Below are positions 12,001 to 23,685 of a stretch of 64,000 nt of DNA, in pieces. Every line of letters begins with the position of its first letter. Position 1 is the first letter of the stretch. The DNA is from Seriola aureovittata (lineage: Eukaryota > Chordata > Actinopteri > Carangiformes > Carangidae). The notes under the pieces were generated by a model. The model worked only from the letters and a program-made list of their open reading frames with translations, ran no database searches and had not been told where the DNA came from. The position numbers and the translations under genes are program-made. The stretch spans positions 11,600,501 through 11,664,500 of the forward strand of contig NC_079377.1 in assembly GCF_021018895.1 (NCBI RefSeq). The letters run 5' to 3'.

Positions 12001-15000
12001 TCCAAGTTTCGGAAAGAAAGTAAATATAAATGTATTTCCCAGTATGTCCAACTATTACTTTGAATTGTTCTTATCTCTTTATTCCCTGTTCATCTTGCCA
12101 CACTGACTGCAGAAAAATCAAAAGCTACCTTCTGGGTTTATTTAAGGAGCAAATGCCAGATGTCTGATGCATCCAAAGTTTAATCTCGCAGAAGTTATTA
12201 GTGACTTTCTCTCAGTGGAAACAGTCGTTACAGCGTTCACATTTTACGCTCTATTTCACAAGCTGTTCAATTCGCAAACAAATAGCTTAAGCTTAAGTCT
12301 TGCATGTGATTCAGTCCAACGTGTCTTGCAGGGGATCAGGGGAAACACAGGAGACTATGGCAACATTGGCGAGACAGGCCTAAAGGTAAGATCAGCTTCT
12401 ATATGCCCCTCAGTTTGGCTTGTTCTCAGAACATATTAATGAAACTTTAAACGCATGTCCTCAGGGTGAAGAAGGAATCAAAGGCGAGAAAGGAATGAGA
12501 GGACTCTGGGGCCAAGTGGTAATTTATCACGCCAAGATTTATCATTTTCTTTACACTGATATGTTCTGAATTTGTTTTAATGAGATGTTGTATTAACAGG
12601 GAGACAGAGGTCCTAAGGGGCTGAAAGGATTAAAAGGGGCAGCTGGCTTCAAGGTAAACATCTCTGCTTGGTTCAGGTTTTAATTGGACCTGTTTAATTA
12701 GGGAGCCACCTAATTAAGTTACAAACCTTTCATTGGAGTTTTGTGCAGTTTGCTGTTAACGTTTTTATAACTTTATAGATAACTCAGAGGGTTTATTGTC
12801 GGCATTTTAACTGTAATTACAGGGAGTTCATGGACCACCTGGGGGCATTGGCGAGTCCGGGAAACAAGGAGAAGTTGTAAGTTAACCTTTCAGACTCAGT
12901 GGTGAGCCCTTTTGCAAGTGATTATGTAATTAATGTATTACTAACATGTTGGCCTCCTTGAAGGGCGCTAAAGGTGAAAAAGGATACGAAGGGATTCCTG
13001 GGTTTCAAGGAGTTAAGGTACTTGTGTTTCCTCCTTTATTTGTCCTTTTTTATCTATTGATATTGTGATTGAACTCCATTATGCTTGTCTTTTTAGGGAG
13101 AAAGGGGGACTACTGGTGCAATAGGGCGTGCTGGGCCTAGAGGAAAGCAGGTGGGTTGTTGTGGGATTCCCATTCAATAATCTGTAATAAGCCCTCCTTA
13201 ATTCTGTGACTGCTATCTTCAAAACCCCCTCATTTGAGCGCAGAGAGCCAGTAAATCATTTGTGATGTGGTAAAACACTGGAATACAGCTATGTCTTTGG
13301 CTTATGTGCCGTCTCCATAAACAACGTTAGTTCATGTGGCTGGATTTTAGCTGAGATCTGAGGGCCTGAACTATATCAACATAAGCTGGTGAGTCACTGA
13401 AAGAAGCGCCTCAACCGCAATGATAACCTACTCATGAGGAATGGATTATACATGAAGGAAGGCTCATTTATTCAACTTGTTGCCAAGTGACTCAAAATGT
13501 GTTGCATAAAATGTAAAATCTTAACTTCTCCTAAAATTTCTTCTTCTTCAAATGTTAATTTGGCAGGGTATTGTGGGAGATCCTGGAGAGAGGGGAACTC
13601 CTGGAGAGAAGGGGACGCCTGTATGTATGACATAATCACAATGATGTGAAAATGATGTGTCCCTTTTGATTTCACAAAGATTTCAAAATGCATTATTTTG
13701 ATTGGCACGTTGGTTGTCTTAAAATTAGGGGATCCGAGGACCCATGGGCAGAGCCGGCACCATCGGGCCAAAGGTAGTTCATTGCCGACACACCCAGCGC
13801 CTCACACCTGGGTGCTCACTTACACTCCCAAAATGAATGGTCTGTTTTATAATAATGATACCATCTCCCTAGGGCATTATTGGAGATCCGGGCTTACCTG
13901 GCAGAGACGGAGATCCGGGAATAGAGGTATTACTTTCGTAATAATTATGTCTCTATGCTGAATTTTGGAAGCAGTGCACTTGTATTGTTATAACTGTCAT
14001 CTGTTCCTCGCAGGCTTATCAAGGACCACAAGGTCTTGGTGGAAAAGTAGGACAAATTGGAACAAAGGTAACTCACTCTTCTCATATGGTTTTGCAAATG
14101 AATGTAAAAATGAGTTGTTTTTGGCAGATTCATTCATTGCCATTTGTGACTTTTACAGGGGGAGAAAGGCACCCTGGGGCCAGAAGGAGAAATGGGTCCC
14201 CAAGGCCGAACTGTAAGTCACTTTTCAGGCATTTCAGTCACTGAAGACAAGCACATAATACATTTTATACTTAAAGTAGTTTGCCATCTTAAAGGAAAAC
14301 GATAAAGAATAAAGCAGTCCCTTAGGTCGGTTTAATAAATGTTTTATTCTCGAGGGCCCAAGAGGTTACAAGGGTTCTGCTGGGAAGCCAGGAAGACCCG
14401 GATTTATCGGCCCACCGGGACCTACTGTAAGTGCTCCAGATGAATTTTCTAAACTCTCCCAAATACTAGTTCATTTTCTTCAAGACATTAAAGCATGTCA
14501 TCTCTTCACAGGGACACGTGGGTGTGCCTGGAAAACCAGGGATCAAGGTAATACATCCTCATCCATTACCCATTAGAGATATAAAATGAAGGCAAAATTA
14601 CTATTTAATGGCACAATTACTGTAGCTAGTCAGGAATTATTTACAGGGTCAATGAGCCACTTAAAATTTAGGATTTACAGATGGTTTCTCTTACGAAACC
14701 AGGTTTATTCACTAGACTTTTAGAACTTTATTTTTAGGTAACAATTAAAGGTCAAATGAGGTATTAGTACTTAATGATACTGCTAAAGCCTTTCCTTTGA
14801 TCGCCAAGTCATCCCCCAGCTTCATGTGAGCAAACTAATAATAAAACAGCATGAGGAGTCAGAATAAACACTTCAATAGCTCAGTTCAGAGGCTGCCCGT
14901 CAGGGCATGTTGGCTCAGTCTCTCCTGTTCTCCCCATCTGGACTGGAGGTCACATCCCATGCTGAACTCCCCCTCAGGATCTGTTCTTGGTGTTTACAGA

Positions 15001-16400
15001 ACGTCCCACGCTGATTAAAGAGGCAGATATTCCTGCAGAAACCGCTTTTCAGCTGTTTATGTTTTTGTGGCATTTTTGTGGCAAATCTGATAAAAAATAA
15101 ATAAATAAATTTAAAAAAATTTGGAGTCGAAATCTGGCACTGGTCTGTTTAAAAAAAGTAAATGTCAATTCTAAAAATGAATAAAAGTCAAATCAATCAA
15201 AAGACATACAAACAGATATAAGAGACAAGTACAAACAGAAGTATTCACATTTGCCTGTTGACACATTATCAGAAAACCTGTTCACCAGTGAATGAAACAT
15301 GTATCCATTGACAGAGCAGAACACCTGTGCGACCCTGATAGACCAAATATTTGCAAGCTTCTCAACACTGTTTATTTTTTCATTTGCCTTGTGCAGGGTG
15401 ACACAGGAATCCAGGGAATCCAAGGAGTTAAAGGTTCACAGGTACTGCCTTAAATATTTAATCTCTGCTTGTCATTACATCCTCTTCATGTTTTTTTTTT
15501 TTCTTAACATGAACTTGCTCTTTTTCTTAAAGGCAGAAAATGGAGTTAAAGGCCCAAAAGGAAAGGTGAGCTGTGATTCTGTTGGTAGAGTGTGATTTGA
15601 CGAACATAAAAGTTTCTTTGTTAGACGATAGGATTACATACTTCCACTCAAAAGTGTTTGTGCAAACCTGTTTACGTCACTGGAAGAATACTGTACGTGT
15701 GGCTTAAGTGAACTGACAGTTATGTAGCAGGAACAGATTCAAGGGCCCCTAACAGTCAGAACAATCATGATATCTCTCCATCAGATGACTTTTCAAACAT
15801 GTTTTAGGCATCTGTAGACATGATGGTAACATTCAGATATTATATTTGAAATGCAGGTTTTGTGTATTAACACACTGACTGTGCCTATGGCCCTGTTACT
15901 TACTGCGTTTTCCTATTACAATTCAAATTCATCTTAAGCTAGTTACTGCTTTCCATTAAGTTTTTGTCCGTGCAAAAGCGATTTCTCACTGTACGCTCGC
16001 TCTGATGGATGCACTGGCTGTGTCATGAATTCCGGCCTGCTGATGCCGTTAACGTGTTCTGTAGGTTGGAGGCAGGGGGGAGCAGGGTCCCCAGGGTGGA
16101 CGGGGGAAGCGTGGCCCGGCAGGCCCACCTGGACGTTCAGGTCCTGTCGGAGTCAAGGGGGTTCGAGGTGAAGGAGGACCAGATGGCTTTCAGGGGCCCC
16201 CAGGTCCACCAGTAAGTGAAATACAAGCCTCTGAATCTTTGTTTTTTTTTTCTTGGCTGATCCCACAAACATTATAGAGTAGTACTTGATGTAGTCACGA
16301 TGAGAAGCACTGCTATTCATTCTCTGCTGTAATTGACTATAACTTCATCTATCTGTGAACGATGGCACAGAAACAGCAGAGTAATCATTTGCACTGACTG

Positions 16401-16444
<44 letters not shown>

Positions 16445-19400
16445 TGTTTGGTAACAACTTTAGTGTCAAAAACACGTTTAAACAGTTTCTCATTAGCCTC
16501 GTAGTTAGTAGTGACTCACAGCAAGGGTTTCATTTAGTGTGGCTATAAATCTATAATGAGCTTAGGGAAATATTGTTGGCTTTGTTTGTTTGTTCATTTC
16601 TTCAGAGAGGTAGCCACTGCTTCAGCGAGCCCCGTCCTGTAATAAACCGTATTACATGTCCCACAGTTGGGTCACCTCCAGTGATGGATGTGGTAATGCT
16701 TTGTCACACAGGGCCCGACCCTCCCCGCTCAGCACGTGATCGAGGTTTGTAAGAAAGTGGTGCTGGAGCAGATGTCCACCTTTGCCAACTCAGTGAAGAG
16801 GACGTGCGCTGCAGTTTGTCCTCTTTATGGGGACGTGCCCATGGGAGCCCCCGGTCCCCCCGGACAGACGGGACCCCCCGGACCTCCTGTGAGTTTTTGG
16901 TTGATCAGCCAGTTGCATCAACACTCTAGGGTGTTTTTTTTTAAATTATTATTATTTTTAAAATAAATTCATTATTATGTATCAGCTCACCTCCTGCAGA
17001 CCTTTAGCTGAGACACACTGCTGGAGCGCAGTAAATTCTCCATACATTGTTCGTTTTTGCCTCCCTGGCTGAGTAAAATGCAAACATATTGCAATGGTCT
17101 GGACTGGACTAAAAGAGCTGAAGTATTTGGCAGAAAACCTTGGAATGAAAACATTACGATTTTCCACGTCTCTATGAGGACAAATAAGGAGTCACAGACT
17201 AGACACTTGGTCTGTGTTGAATGGTTTTTGGAGAGAATCAAGGCTGTCCTTGGATTGGAAAGCCTTTTCCACATTATTATACAGTGAAGAACCAATTCAT
17301 GTTCCACAACTTTAATCAGAATGACTCTCAGGCTGATAAATACTCTTGAAGCTATTACTATATAAAAATATTCCACTATATTAGATTATGGCTGGTAAGC
17401 CTCGTGTTGTGGAGTTTAAAGCCAAACCAAGAATAGTGATGTACAATTACCGTACAATGTTTTCTCAGTTTACTCAGTATCGAACGATCACCCAGAAGAA
17501 TCTTTACAGGTTTCTTTTTACAAAGCAGTACAGAGGTGAATGGAACCTTAGTTCATGACTTGAACAGAACCTAGGAAGAAAAAAATATTGCAAGGTTTAT
17601 ACAGAAAACACCCAAAGGATTAATGGTGTATTTTCCTATTGATGATGTTGTCAGGGTGACCCTGGTAATGATGGTGTTGATGGAGAAGTGGGCCTACAGG
17701 GATTCTACGGAGAAGCCGGAGATCTGGGCCGAAAGGGAGAAACAGGTGCGGAAAAACAAACCTGACAGAAGATATTTATGAATATGATTAACAACAAACC
17801 TATAATTCAACAGGGTATTGTTTTAGAAAGAGCCAGTGGTGGAAAAAGAATTAAACCTGCCTTGACATTTTTTTTCGGCCACTTAGGGGCAGGACAACGA
17901 GTTATAAACACATTACTAACATATTATCAGCTTCTAAAATCGATACTGCGAGCAGTTGCTTTTAAACACATCCAGCAGACGTAGAGCAACATTACCATTC
18001 ATTTGATGTCATCGGGGGGTTATCTGTGTTTGGACTTTACAAATATTTAACAGACCCTCTGCAATGCAAACTGGAAGCATGGAATTTGATGAGATAAGAT
18101 GTGGGCATTTGGCAGGCAATGAGGGTCTAACAAAAGATGCTATCATGCTGGACTATGGGAAGTGTAGTTTCCTGGACTAGTGGAAGGGACTAATAGTGAG
18201 GATATGTTGGACTTTGCTGCATCAATTTGGACCATTAAATCTGAAATTAATGCCCCATTCAAAGTTTGATTTTATCCTATTTTTGTATAATGTCATAATT
18301 TTTACATGAACCTGCATTTAAATTTTCTTTATATACTGTTTAATCTTCAACATTGCCTCATATTATTTAAACTCTTCATGTTTTGCATGTAAAATCTTGG
18401 TCACCAAAGAAATGAGTAAAGAGTAATATTCAAATAAATCTTGTGAAGTAAAAGTCCAATAATTCCTTCCAAAATAAAGTAAAGTAAAAGTTTGAATATG
18501 TGATTAAGATACTTTCCACCGCTGGAAAGAACAAACGTGTCACCTATAATCTGTATGAAACACATTGAATCAAATACTGTACGGCAGCGCTGTAAAACCC
18601 GTAGGCTAACATGTACATTCGCAGCTCTAATTTATGGTTAGCAGCCTGAGCATGATGTCACACTCATGCTACATTCCCGTGCCAAACCAATGAAATCGAA
18701 GAATATTTACAAGGTGTTTTAAACATTTATTTAACAATGATCTCAGTAACACATATGGTCTTTAATCAACACGAACAGCATGTTCCTGAGTGGAGATCAC
18801 TCCTGAGGGAACAGCATTTCAGCCTGTCTGCTGTCATCCCTGCTTACAGAAACCTGTGTGTGTGTGTGTCTGGCTTCCAGGTGACAGAGGAGAGCAAGGT
18901 GATAAAGGAGCCAAGGGTTATGGCCTACCTGGCTACACTGGAGATCAAGGACCAAAGGGTAATTTCATCTTCCAGAATTTAATACTGTTTGATGATATGG
19001 CTGAAATGAGACATTAATCGACGTTCACATCTGGGCCTGAGCGACATTTTACAAACTATATTCAGCCGAGTCTGTGTTTCAGAACCCTGGAAAAGGGGGG
19101 AGGAGATGTGTTACTGTAAGAGGAGCGTGTAATCTGCCAAAAATGAAATGATTTTTCTCTGTAAATGTTCTGTTCTTGGAACCAGTGACAACTTTGTCTT
19201 GACTCAGCTAACTGAGCAGACTGCGAAGTCTGGAGCCTAAATAACACTTCTGCCTTAATCACAGGTCAGCGTGGACGTCCTGGCAGAGTCTTCAATGGCC
19301 AGCCAGGGAAGCAGGGTGAGCGGGGACATGTAGGCCAGCCTGGACTCAGGGGCCACCCAGGTCTCAGAGGACCTCCGGGTGTCTGTGTCACCTCTGGGTG

Positions 19401-19467
19401 TCCTCAGCTCAACGCCACCAGTGGGACACCTCAGCCGGCACCGCGGAGGTCGAGGAACCGCCCGTAG
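5996..19467 (+). CDS. FACIT collagen, alpha-1(IX)-like
   Basis: Secreted fibril-associated collagen chain. The 26 coding exons are 5996-6074, 7218-7341, 8436-8829, 8934-9011, 9104-9199, 9288-9341, 12332-12385, 12465-12518, 12600-12653, 12823-12876, 12964-13017, 13097-13150, 13567-13620, 13729-13773, 13873-13926, 14014-14067, 14159-14212, 14355-14426, 14512-14547, 15397-15441, 15533-15565, 16065-16211, 16712-16888, 17655-17745, 18881-18958 and 19265-19467. They total 2292 bp, giving 763 aa. Domains are a signal peptide (about 1-22), TSPN (about 28-225), a Cys linker (226-243), Gly-X-Y helix (244-581), NC2-like (582-625), COL1 with the two FACIT imperfections (626-735), and C737-x4-C742. The TSPN has the WN-WQ, QVG, WHK and DC positions of COL9A1. 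The CDPE..GCCE segment also recalls COL16A1. The human alpha-1(IX) chain is about 921 aa, so this is shorter. Alternatives are a COL16/COL19-like or unnamed teleost FACIT. A small exon could have been missed. Confidence 0.85.
7218..9011 (+). CDS. COL9A1-like exons 2-4: TSPN (NC4-type) domain
   Basis: Three exons (7218-7341, 8436-8829, 8934-9011) encode the laminin-G/TSPN fold. The first gives FDLLEEFRVP..., matching the COL9A1 NC4 start FDLISQFQV as I recall it. The second gives YPDGLPSDYSVIATF, KKSWNLWQV, QVGLRF, GEWHKLALSV and LIDCEEV. The third gives VDLQQMDVSCDPEQ and GCCEL. These domains sit at the fibril surface and bind matrix ligands. In type IX collagen NC4 this region is basic. Phases are 1-2, 2-0 and 0-0. 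Confidence 0.88.
7945..8110 (+). repeat. Dispersed fish repeat, copy 2
   Basis: This intronic copy shares a 22-base identical core with 4413-4434 (at 8009-8030). The tail reads GTGCCTGGGTACAGCCTCAC then AGAGCTGCTACCATGGCTGT, the typical end of the family. It lies inside the intron before the main TSPN exon of the COL9A1-like gene. Confidence 0.65.
9104..16211 (+). CDS. COL9A1-like collagen exons (Gly-X-Y), mostly 54 bp
   Basis: Exon 9104-9199 starts with a Cys-containing linker (CGGYAEIG...CKCMPG) and enters Gly-X-Y. The seventeen exons after it run in frame to 16211 and are all phase 0. Eleven of them are exactly 54 bp (18 residues, six triplets); the others are 33, 36, 45, 45, 72 and 147 bp. 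The repeat is regular apart from Ala in place of Gly at the first codon of exons 14014 and 15533. Introns are often under 150 bp between 12385 and 14512, and the intron 9342-12331 is about 3 kb. Confidence 0.9.
11085..12060 (+). repeat. Degenerate palindromic repeat pieces in a collagen intron
   Basis: Around 11090-11300, GATTAGCTCAGCGTAAAAACTGG, AGCTAGCCTGCCTC and, in inverse sense, CCAGTCTTTGTGCTAAGCTA form the two ends of an element. At 12005-12056, AAGAAAGTAAATATAAATGT and TTTCCCAGTATGTCC resemble the tail of the same type. I recall such GCTTAGC/AGACTGG elements as common in percomorph genomes. The family name is not certain and the copy is broken. Confidence 0.45.
16402..16442. repeat. 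(CA)n microsatellite
   Basis: About 20 uninterrupted CA units in the intron before the NC2 exon of the COL9A1-like gene. Confidence 0.95.
16712..16888 (+). CDS. COL9A1-like exon 23: NC2-type interruption with three cysteines
   Basis: This 177-bp exon leaves the triple helix for about 40 residues (PAQHVIEVCKK, EQMSTFANSVKR, TCAAVCPLYG) and re-enters it at MGAPGPPGQTG. A helix-forming non-collagenous segment with a Cys is characteristic of the FACIT NC2 region (COL9A1 has RIRELCGGM at this place, from memory), where chains register and cross-link. Here Cys594 corresponds to the family position. Cys613 and Cys617 are additional. Confidence 0.85.
17655..19467 (+). CDS. COL9A1-like exons 24-26: COL1 domain and C-terminus
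   Basis: Exons 17655-17745, 18881-18958 and 19265-19467 encode the final helix with two short imperfections (GAKGYGLPG and GRVFNGQPG). They lie at the same relative places as in COL9A1 and col21a1, the signature of the FACIT COL1 domain. After the last triplet comes C-V-T-S-G-C, the conserved FACIT C-x4-C pair. The tail has a possible N-glycosylation site (NAT) and ends basic (RRSRNRP). TAG is at 19465-19467. Confidence 0.88.
17872..17990 (+). repeat. Dispersed repeat with GGCCACTTAGGGGCAG head
   Basis: The head TTTTTTTCGGCCACTTAGGG and following ACACATT..ATATTATC segment are related to the reverse complement of 29340-29500 (TTTTTTGGCCACTTGGGGGC, ACACATTATC). They are two diverged copies of one family in opposite orientation. 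Confidence 0.5.
18390..18530 (+). repeat. Dispersed repeat, AGTAAAAGT / TACTTTCCACC family, copy 1
   Basis: AAGTAAAAGTCCAATAATTCC, AAAGTAAAGTAAAAGT and the end TTAAGATACTTTCCACCGCTGG resemble 23580-23685, which ends TAACTTTCCACTCCTGG. Related pieces occur at 20575-20650 and 54655-55040. I recognise the type as a very abundant teleost repeat. The family name is unknown to me. Confidence 0.55.
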
Positions 19468-19760
19468 AGGAAGAAAGCGTCTATGTGGACAGTGAATTGA
19501 ATATTGGGCTTAAAGGAGGAAAACATGATCGATTGTTTTTGTTAATACGCGTGTGTTCAAATAAATTTCATGTAAATATGCAACTTAAACCTGAACTGAA
19601 CTTCTGGGAACAAAGAAACAACCTATGTGATTTGAAAGAGAGTGGTAACAAAATATATTTGTATAAAAAGACCATCTTCATTTGATAGTTTTATTTAAAC
19701 TGATTTCACAAGTCTGAGTTGTCTTTAAACACCTGCTCTTTATAATAAAAATCCAAAACT
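19468..19760 (+). other. 3' UTR of the COL9A1-like gene
   Basis: This AT-rich sequence follows the stop. AATAAA signals are at 19560-19565 and 19744-19749. The end is approximate. Confidence 0.5.
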
Positions 19761-22700
19761 CTCTTGTGTGAAAGCCTGCTTTAGGTTCATGATCAGTTAT
19801 ATCAGGCATGGCATTTGAGAGCCAGTGTCAAGTGCAGCAAAAAAACCATATAATACTAATACTATTTGATAGACATTTTTTTTGAGTGAAGGAAAACTTG
19901 GCAAATTATTCAAAACTGTCAGGCATAGAGCAGCTCAGAGCTGTGTGTTTTTATATTTCTCATATATTATCTTTAAAAAAGTACATAAAAAAAGTAAGTA
20001 AGTGTGTTTTAATTAAACATTTCGTCATAACTTGGACGTTACACAGTTCAGATATTGTTGTGTGTAGAAACTAATGTTATTCTTAAAGCCCATAAATGTA
20101 GGATTTTAAAACTTACAACTTGGCTGCCTCGCAGAGGCACCATAAAAAAAGACAGTAATGAATCCCACTTCTGGGCTGTGAGAAAAATTTTATGTAGAAG
20201 TCATTCTAAGTAATTCAGTAATTTCACATGATGCACACTTGGCCAAGAAGACTTTTTTTTTTTTCTCCATTTACAGTCGTTACCATTACAATGGCAGTAA
20301 AAGCTGAATACATTTTACTGCGTGCCACATATACGTGGCCCCAAAGACAAATGATGCTTCATGTTATCAGAATTAAATTCATTTAGTAAAATAAAATTCT
20401 TCTAGTAGAGCTGTATTAGTGCTTATTTTCATGCCATTCATGTATAAAACATAAGATCTACATAATAATACATTCATGTTTCTCCCCTGTTGCAGTACCA
20501 TAAAGATACATTCACCAAATAGTGGCCCAGTCTCAGATCCCGACTGGAGACTGAGGGTGCAGTGTTGTCCTATAGTAGAATCGAAGTACTTTTATTACTT
20601 AACGGTACATTCTATGAAATAAAGTACTTTTATTTCACAGAAAGAAGAGTTCTCTGCATTTCTCAAAGTGGAATGTAAGGAAATCCTTTCTATAACAATT
20701 TCTGGTAACATGTTTCATAGAACTACAGCGATTATGTATGATTTTATTTTATGACCTCCAACCTGTGCTTACTTTTTTTTTTTTTCTCTGTTGCAGAAGT
20801 TGTTGTAGCGATGAGAACAAACAACGACACAAACATCAATGTTTCCCACATGGTGGCTCTGTAGATGCTGTTGTATCACTGGTGTTTCACAGCAACACAG
20901 AGCTGGTTTGATTCCTGGCCTGTGTGGACTTTCCAGCTGAAAAAATCCTTGCTGGTCAAGTGGAATGGAGAATTTAAATTGACTGAGGGTATGAGGTGCC
21001 GCGCCTGTCTATCTGCATTAGCCGTGCAATTGGCCGACGCCCAGTCTTGGGCATTTTCCTGCTTTGTGATCAACGTATGCTGGGAAAGGCTCCAGCCGGC
21101 CTGCAGCCTAGACGGGACTTAATGAGTTGAAAAAAAATAATAATTGAGTGTTTTCCACAGCTCAGATTTAATGGAGAAACACTTCTGAAGGGAGAAACAC
21201 ACTGGATGCTCTGCGTGTGGCTCTTCTCAGTGTCTTTCCTGGCTCCTCTGAGAAGCCCATTGACTGTAGGTCGTCATCCTCCACCACTCTGTGACTGCAG
21301 CGTCGTGTGCCATGCTGCTCTGTTTTGTTCCATCAAAGGATGCTATGGTCACCTCTGTCATGGAAACTATTACTAATACACGATTATCCCCTGAATTTTC
21401 TTTCTGGGCTCAGCCACTCGCCTCAGACGTGCTCACTATTTATCTCTGTGGCAAACCATACAAGTGATCATGGTAAATACAGCTTAATGCATGTGAGCTG
21501 ATTAAAACAACCCAGTACAGCTGAGCTTCAAAGTGGTGGCAAAGAATCAGGGGTTACTAGACACGGTGGTTTTATGTTGTCTTCAGGCAGTTTCAGAGCA
21601 ACTGCCAGCCACTGTAAATGTTAGTTGATTTAAGTAATAATCCAAATGTGTTATTATGTTTTGTAGAAGTGAAAATGAGCAGAGTGCTAATGCTGTTAGG
21701 TCCAACTCTAGATTTCATTAACTATACTGACAACTTTTTACCACATTCACACATTTTAACATACTGGCAGAATGAGATGCTGCTGGGCGGGCAGATGACA
21801 TAAAGTTTTTTCTGGTTAATTTGCCTCCTCATTGTTTGTAGGCACAGTTTTATCATGTGTGCAAAGCGACTGCATATTCGTTTAAAGCATTTGATCCTTT
21901 TAGCTTCTTAACAGACTTCAGACTGATTTCACACTGTTGCAAAAAGGACAAGAGACTGGAATTTTTCTCTGGGGCTGAGTTTTGAACAAAAAAAAAAAAA
22001 AGAAAAAGTCCTCTGATGATCATGAGGGAAAAAAAAGTTAAAGGCCAGTACTGTTAAAAGGTCTTTATTCCTCTTGTCTGAGGCTGTGGGGCCATATCAT
22101 GGGAGCAGTTGTTAACTTGCAGTTATGAATAGCCAAACAGCAAAGAGACTTTTAACTGATTTTAGAGCGTCTTTGATCTGTTCGTTTTCCCACAAGATTG
22201 CCTGAAGGCGAATTTGTTATCGAAAAGAAGTGTGTAGTTATCAGTTGAGAATCTCTATAACTGACTTTACTCGTTCATGTGCACATTTTACATCTATTTT
22301 AGTGCTTGTTATGTAACTGGAGCGCATGTTTTATACATCGAACAGACAGAAAAGCATATGGTGTGCACAAACTAATATGATGTTCTAAGAAAATATAGTT
22401 TTCGATCCCGGCAAGAAGTTCGAGAAAAACAAGCGGTTGGGGCCCCACACAACGGGATCGCAAGATGAACCTTTGGGAGTCGAATAACAATTAGCTGGGT
22501 TGAAATAAAGAAAATCGAACAAAAAAAATTATTCAATCACTTTTAAACTGAAACTGCTCTTCAGGGTTGAGGCCAAGACTGTATTACAGGGTTCAGGAGC
22601 AACCGAAAGATCCAGACTGTCGCGTCACTTTGCGATACTGAGTCAGTGTAGCGTCCACTAACGCTGCTCAGAGACTCTTTTCTCATAAACTTAACATGAC

Positions 22701-23579
22701 TGAAGCTCACAGCAAGACTGGTAAGTAAACAGCTGTTAATGCTAATGTTGCCCATGTAGCAATAGCTAAATTTACAACTAATGTTTGGATTTGATTGCAC
22801 AAGATAAATATAGCTGTCTTGTTTTGCTTAAGTACTGCCTCCACTTTCATAACAATGAAAATTAAATTGCGTAATTTATCTAAACAAATGATTTCACATG
22901 TTTCCACATTAATATAATGAATCAATCATGGCTAATTAGCAAGTTGAAAACAGACTTTACCAAGGTATGAAACAGTTTAATTTACTTGAAGGTACTGTGG
23001 CAATTTACGGCATCAGATCAAACTATGGCAGTTAAACCCAACCGGTCTTTTTCTCCTGGCATAGACCTAATCTTGCCAAACAGTATTAATCAATTGTTTA
23101 TTAACAATTATGTAATCTTGATGAGCTCACTGAGCTAAATGTGAACAGTTCACAGTTATTGGACATTGATCAATGCGTAGGCCTGAGAAGACAACCAAAG
23201 TGGTTTCCTGTAGGAAAACACCATGAGCACACAGATCTTCTGCTCCGGGGGGTTTCCTCCATGTGCACATCCTGTTGGGTACAAACCAGAGACCAGTCAG
23301 TTGCTACAGAAGATTACTCAGCATTGGAAAGTCTAGTCTCACCAGCAGGTTGGCCACTCCCAGGCTCCAAACACCAAACACCAACTCAGTATTTGCCTGC
23401 ATGATCCACCAGAGTGTGCTGAGGCTCAGGGTCAACCAGTCCGTCATCGGTGGGAAACCACTGCAGCTCAGTCTCAGCATAAAATCACAACTCATGACAT
23501 CTATAGCAGCACCTGTCACGTGATGTTCATTTTTCATCACATGGAGGTTTTATGATTTCTTTTTTTTGTTGATGATATT

Positions 23580-23685
23580 GTACCTAAGATCTTAATATAT
23601 TAACATTAAAAGTACAAAGTAAAAATTATGTCAAAATCATATGTAACTACAGTACTTGAGTAAATTAACTTTCCACTCCTGGATT
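23580..23685 (+). repeat. Dispersed repeat, AGTAAAAGT / TACTTTCCACC family, copy 2
   Basis: AAAGTACAAAGTAAAAATTA, ACAGTACTTGAGTAAAT and the terminal AACTTTCCACTCCTGG match the copy at 18390-18530 in order and orientation. Confidence 0.55.
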
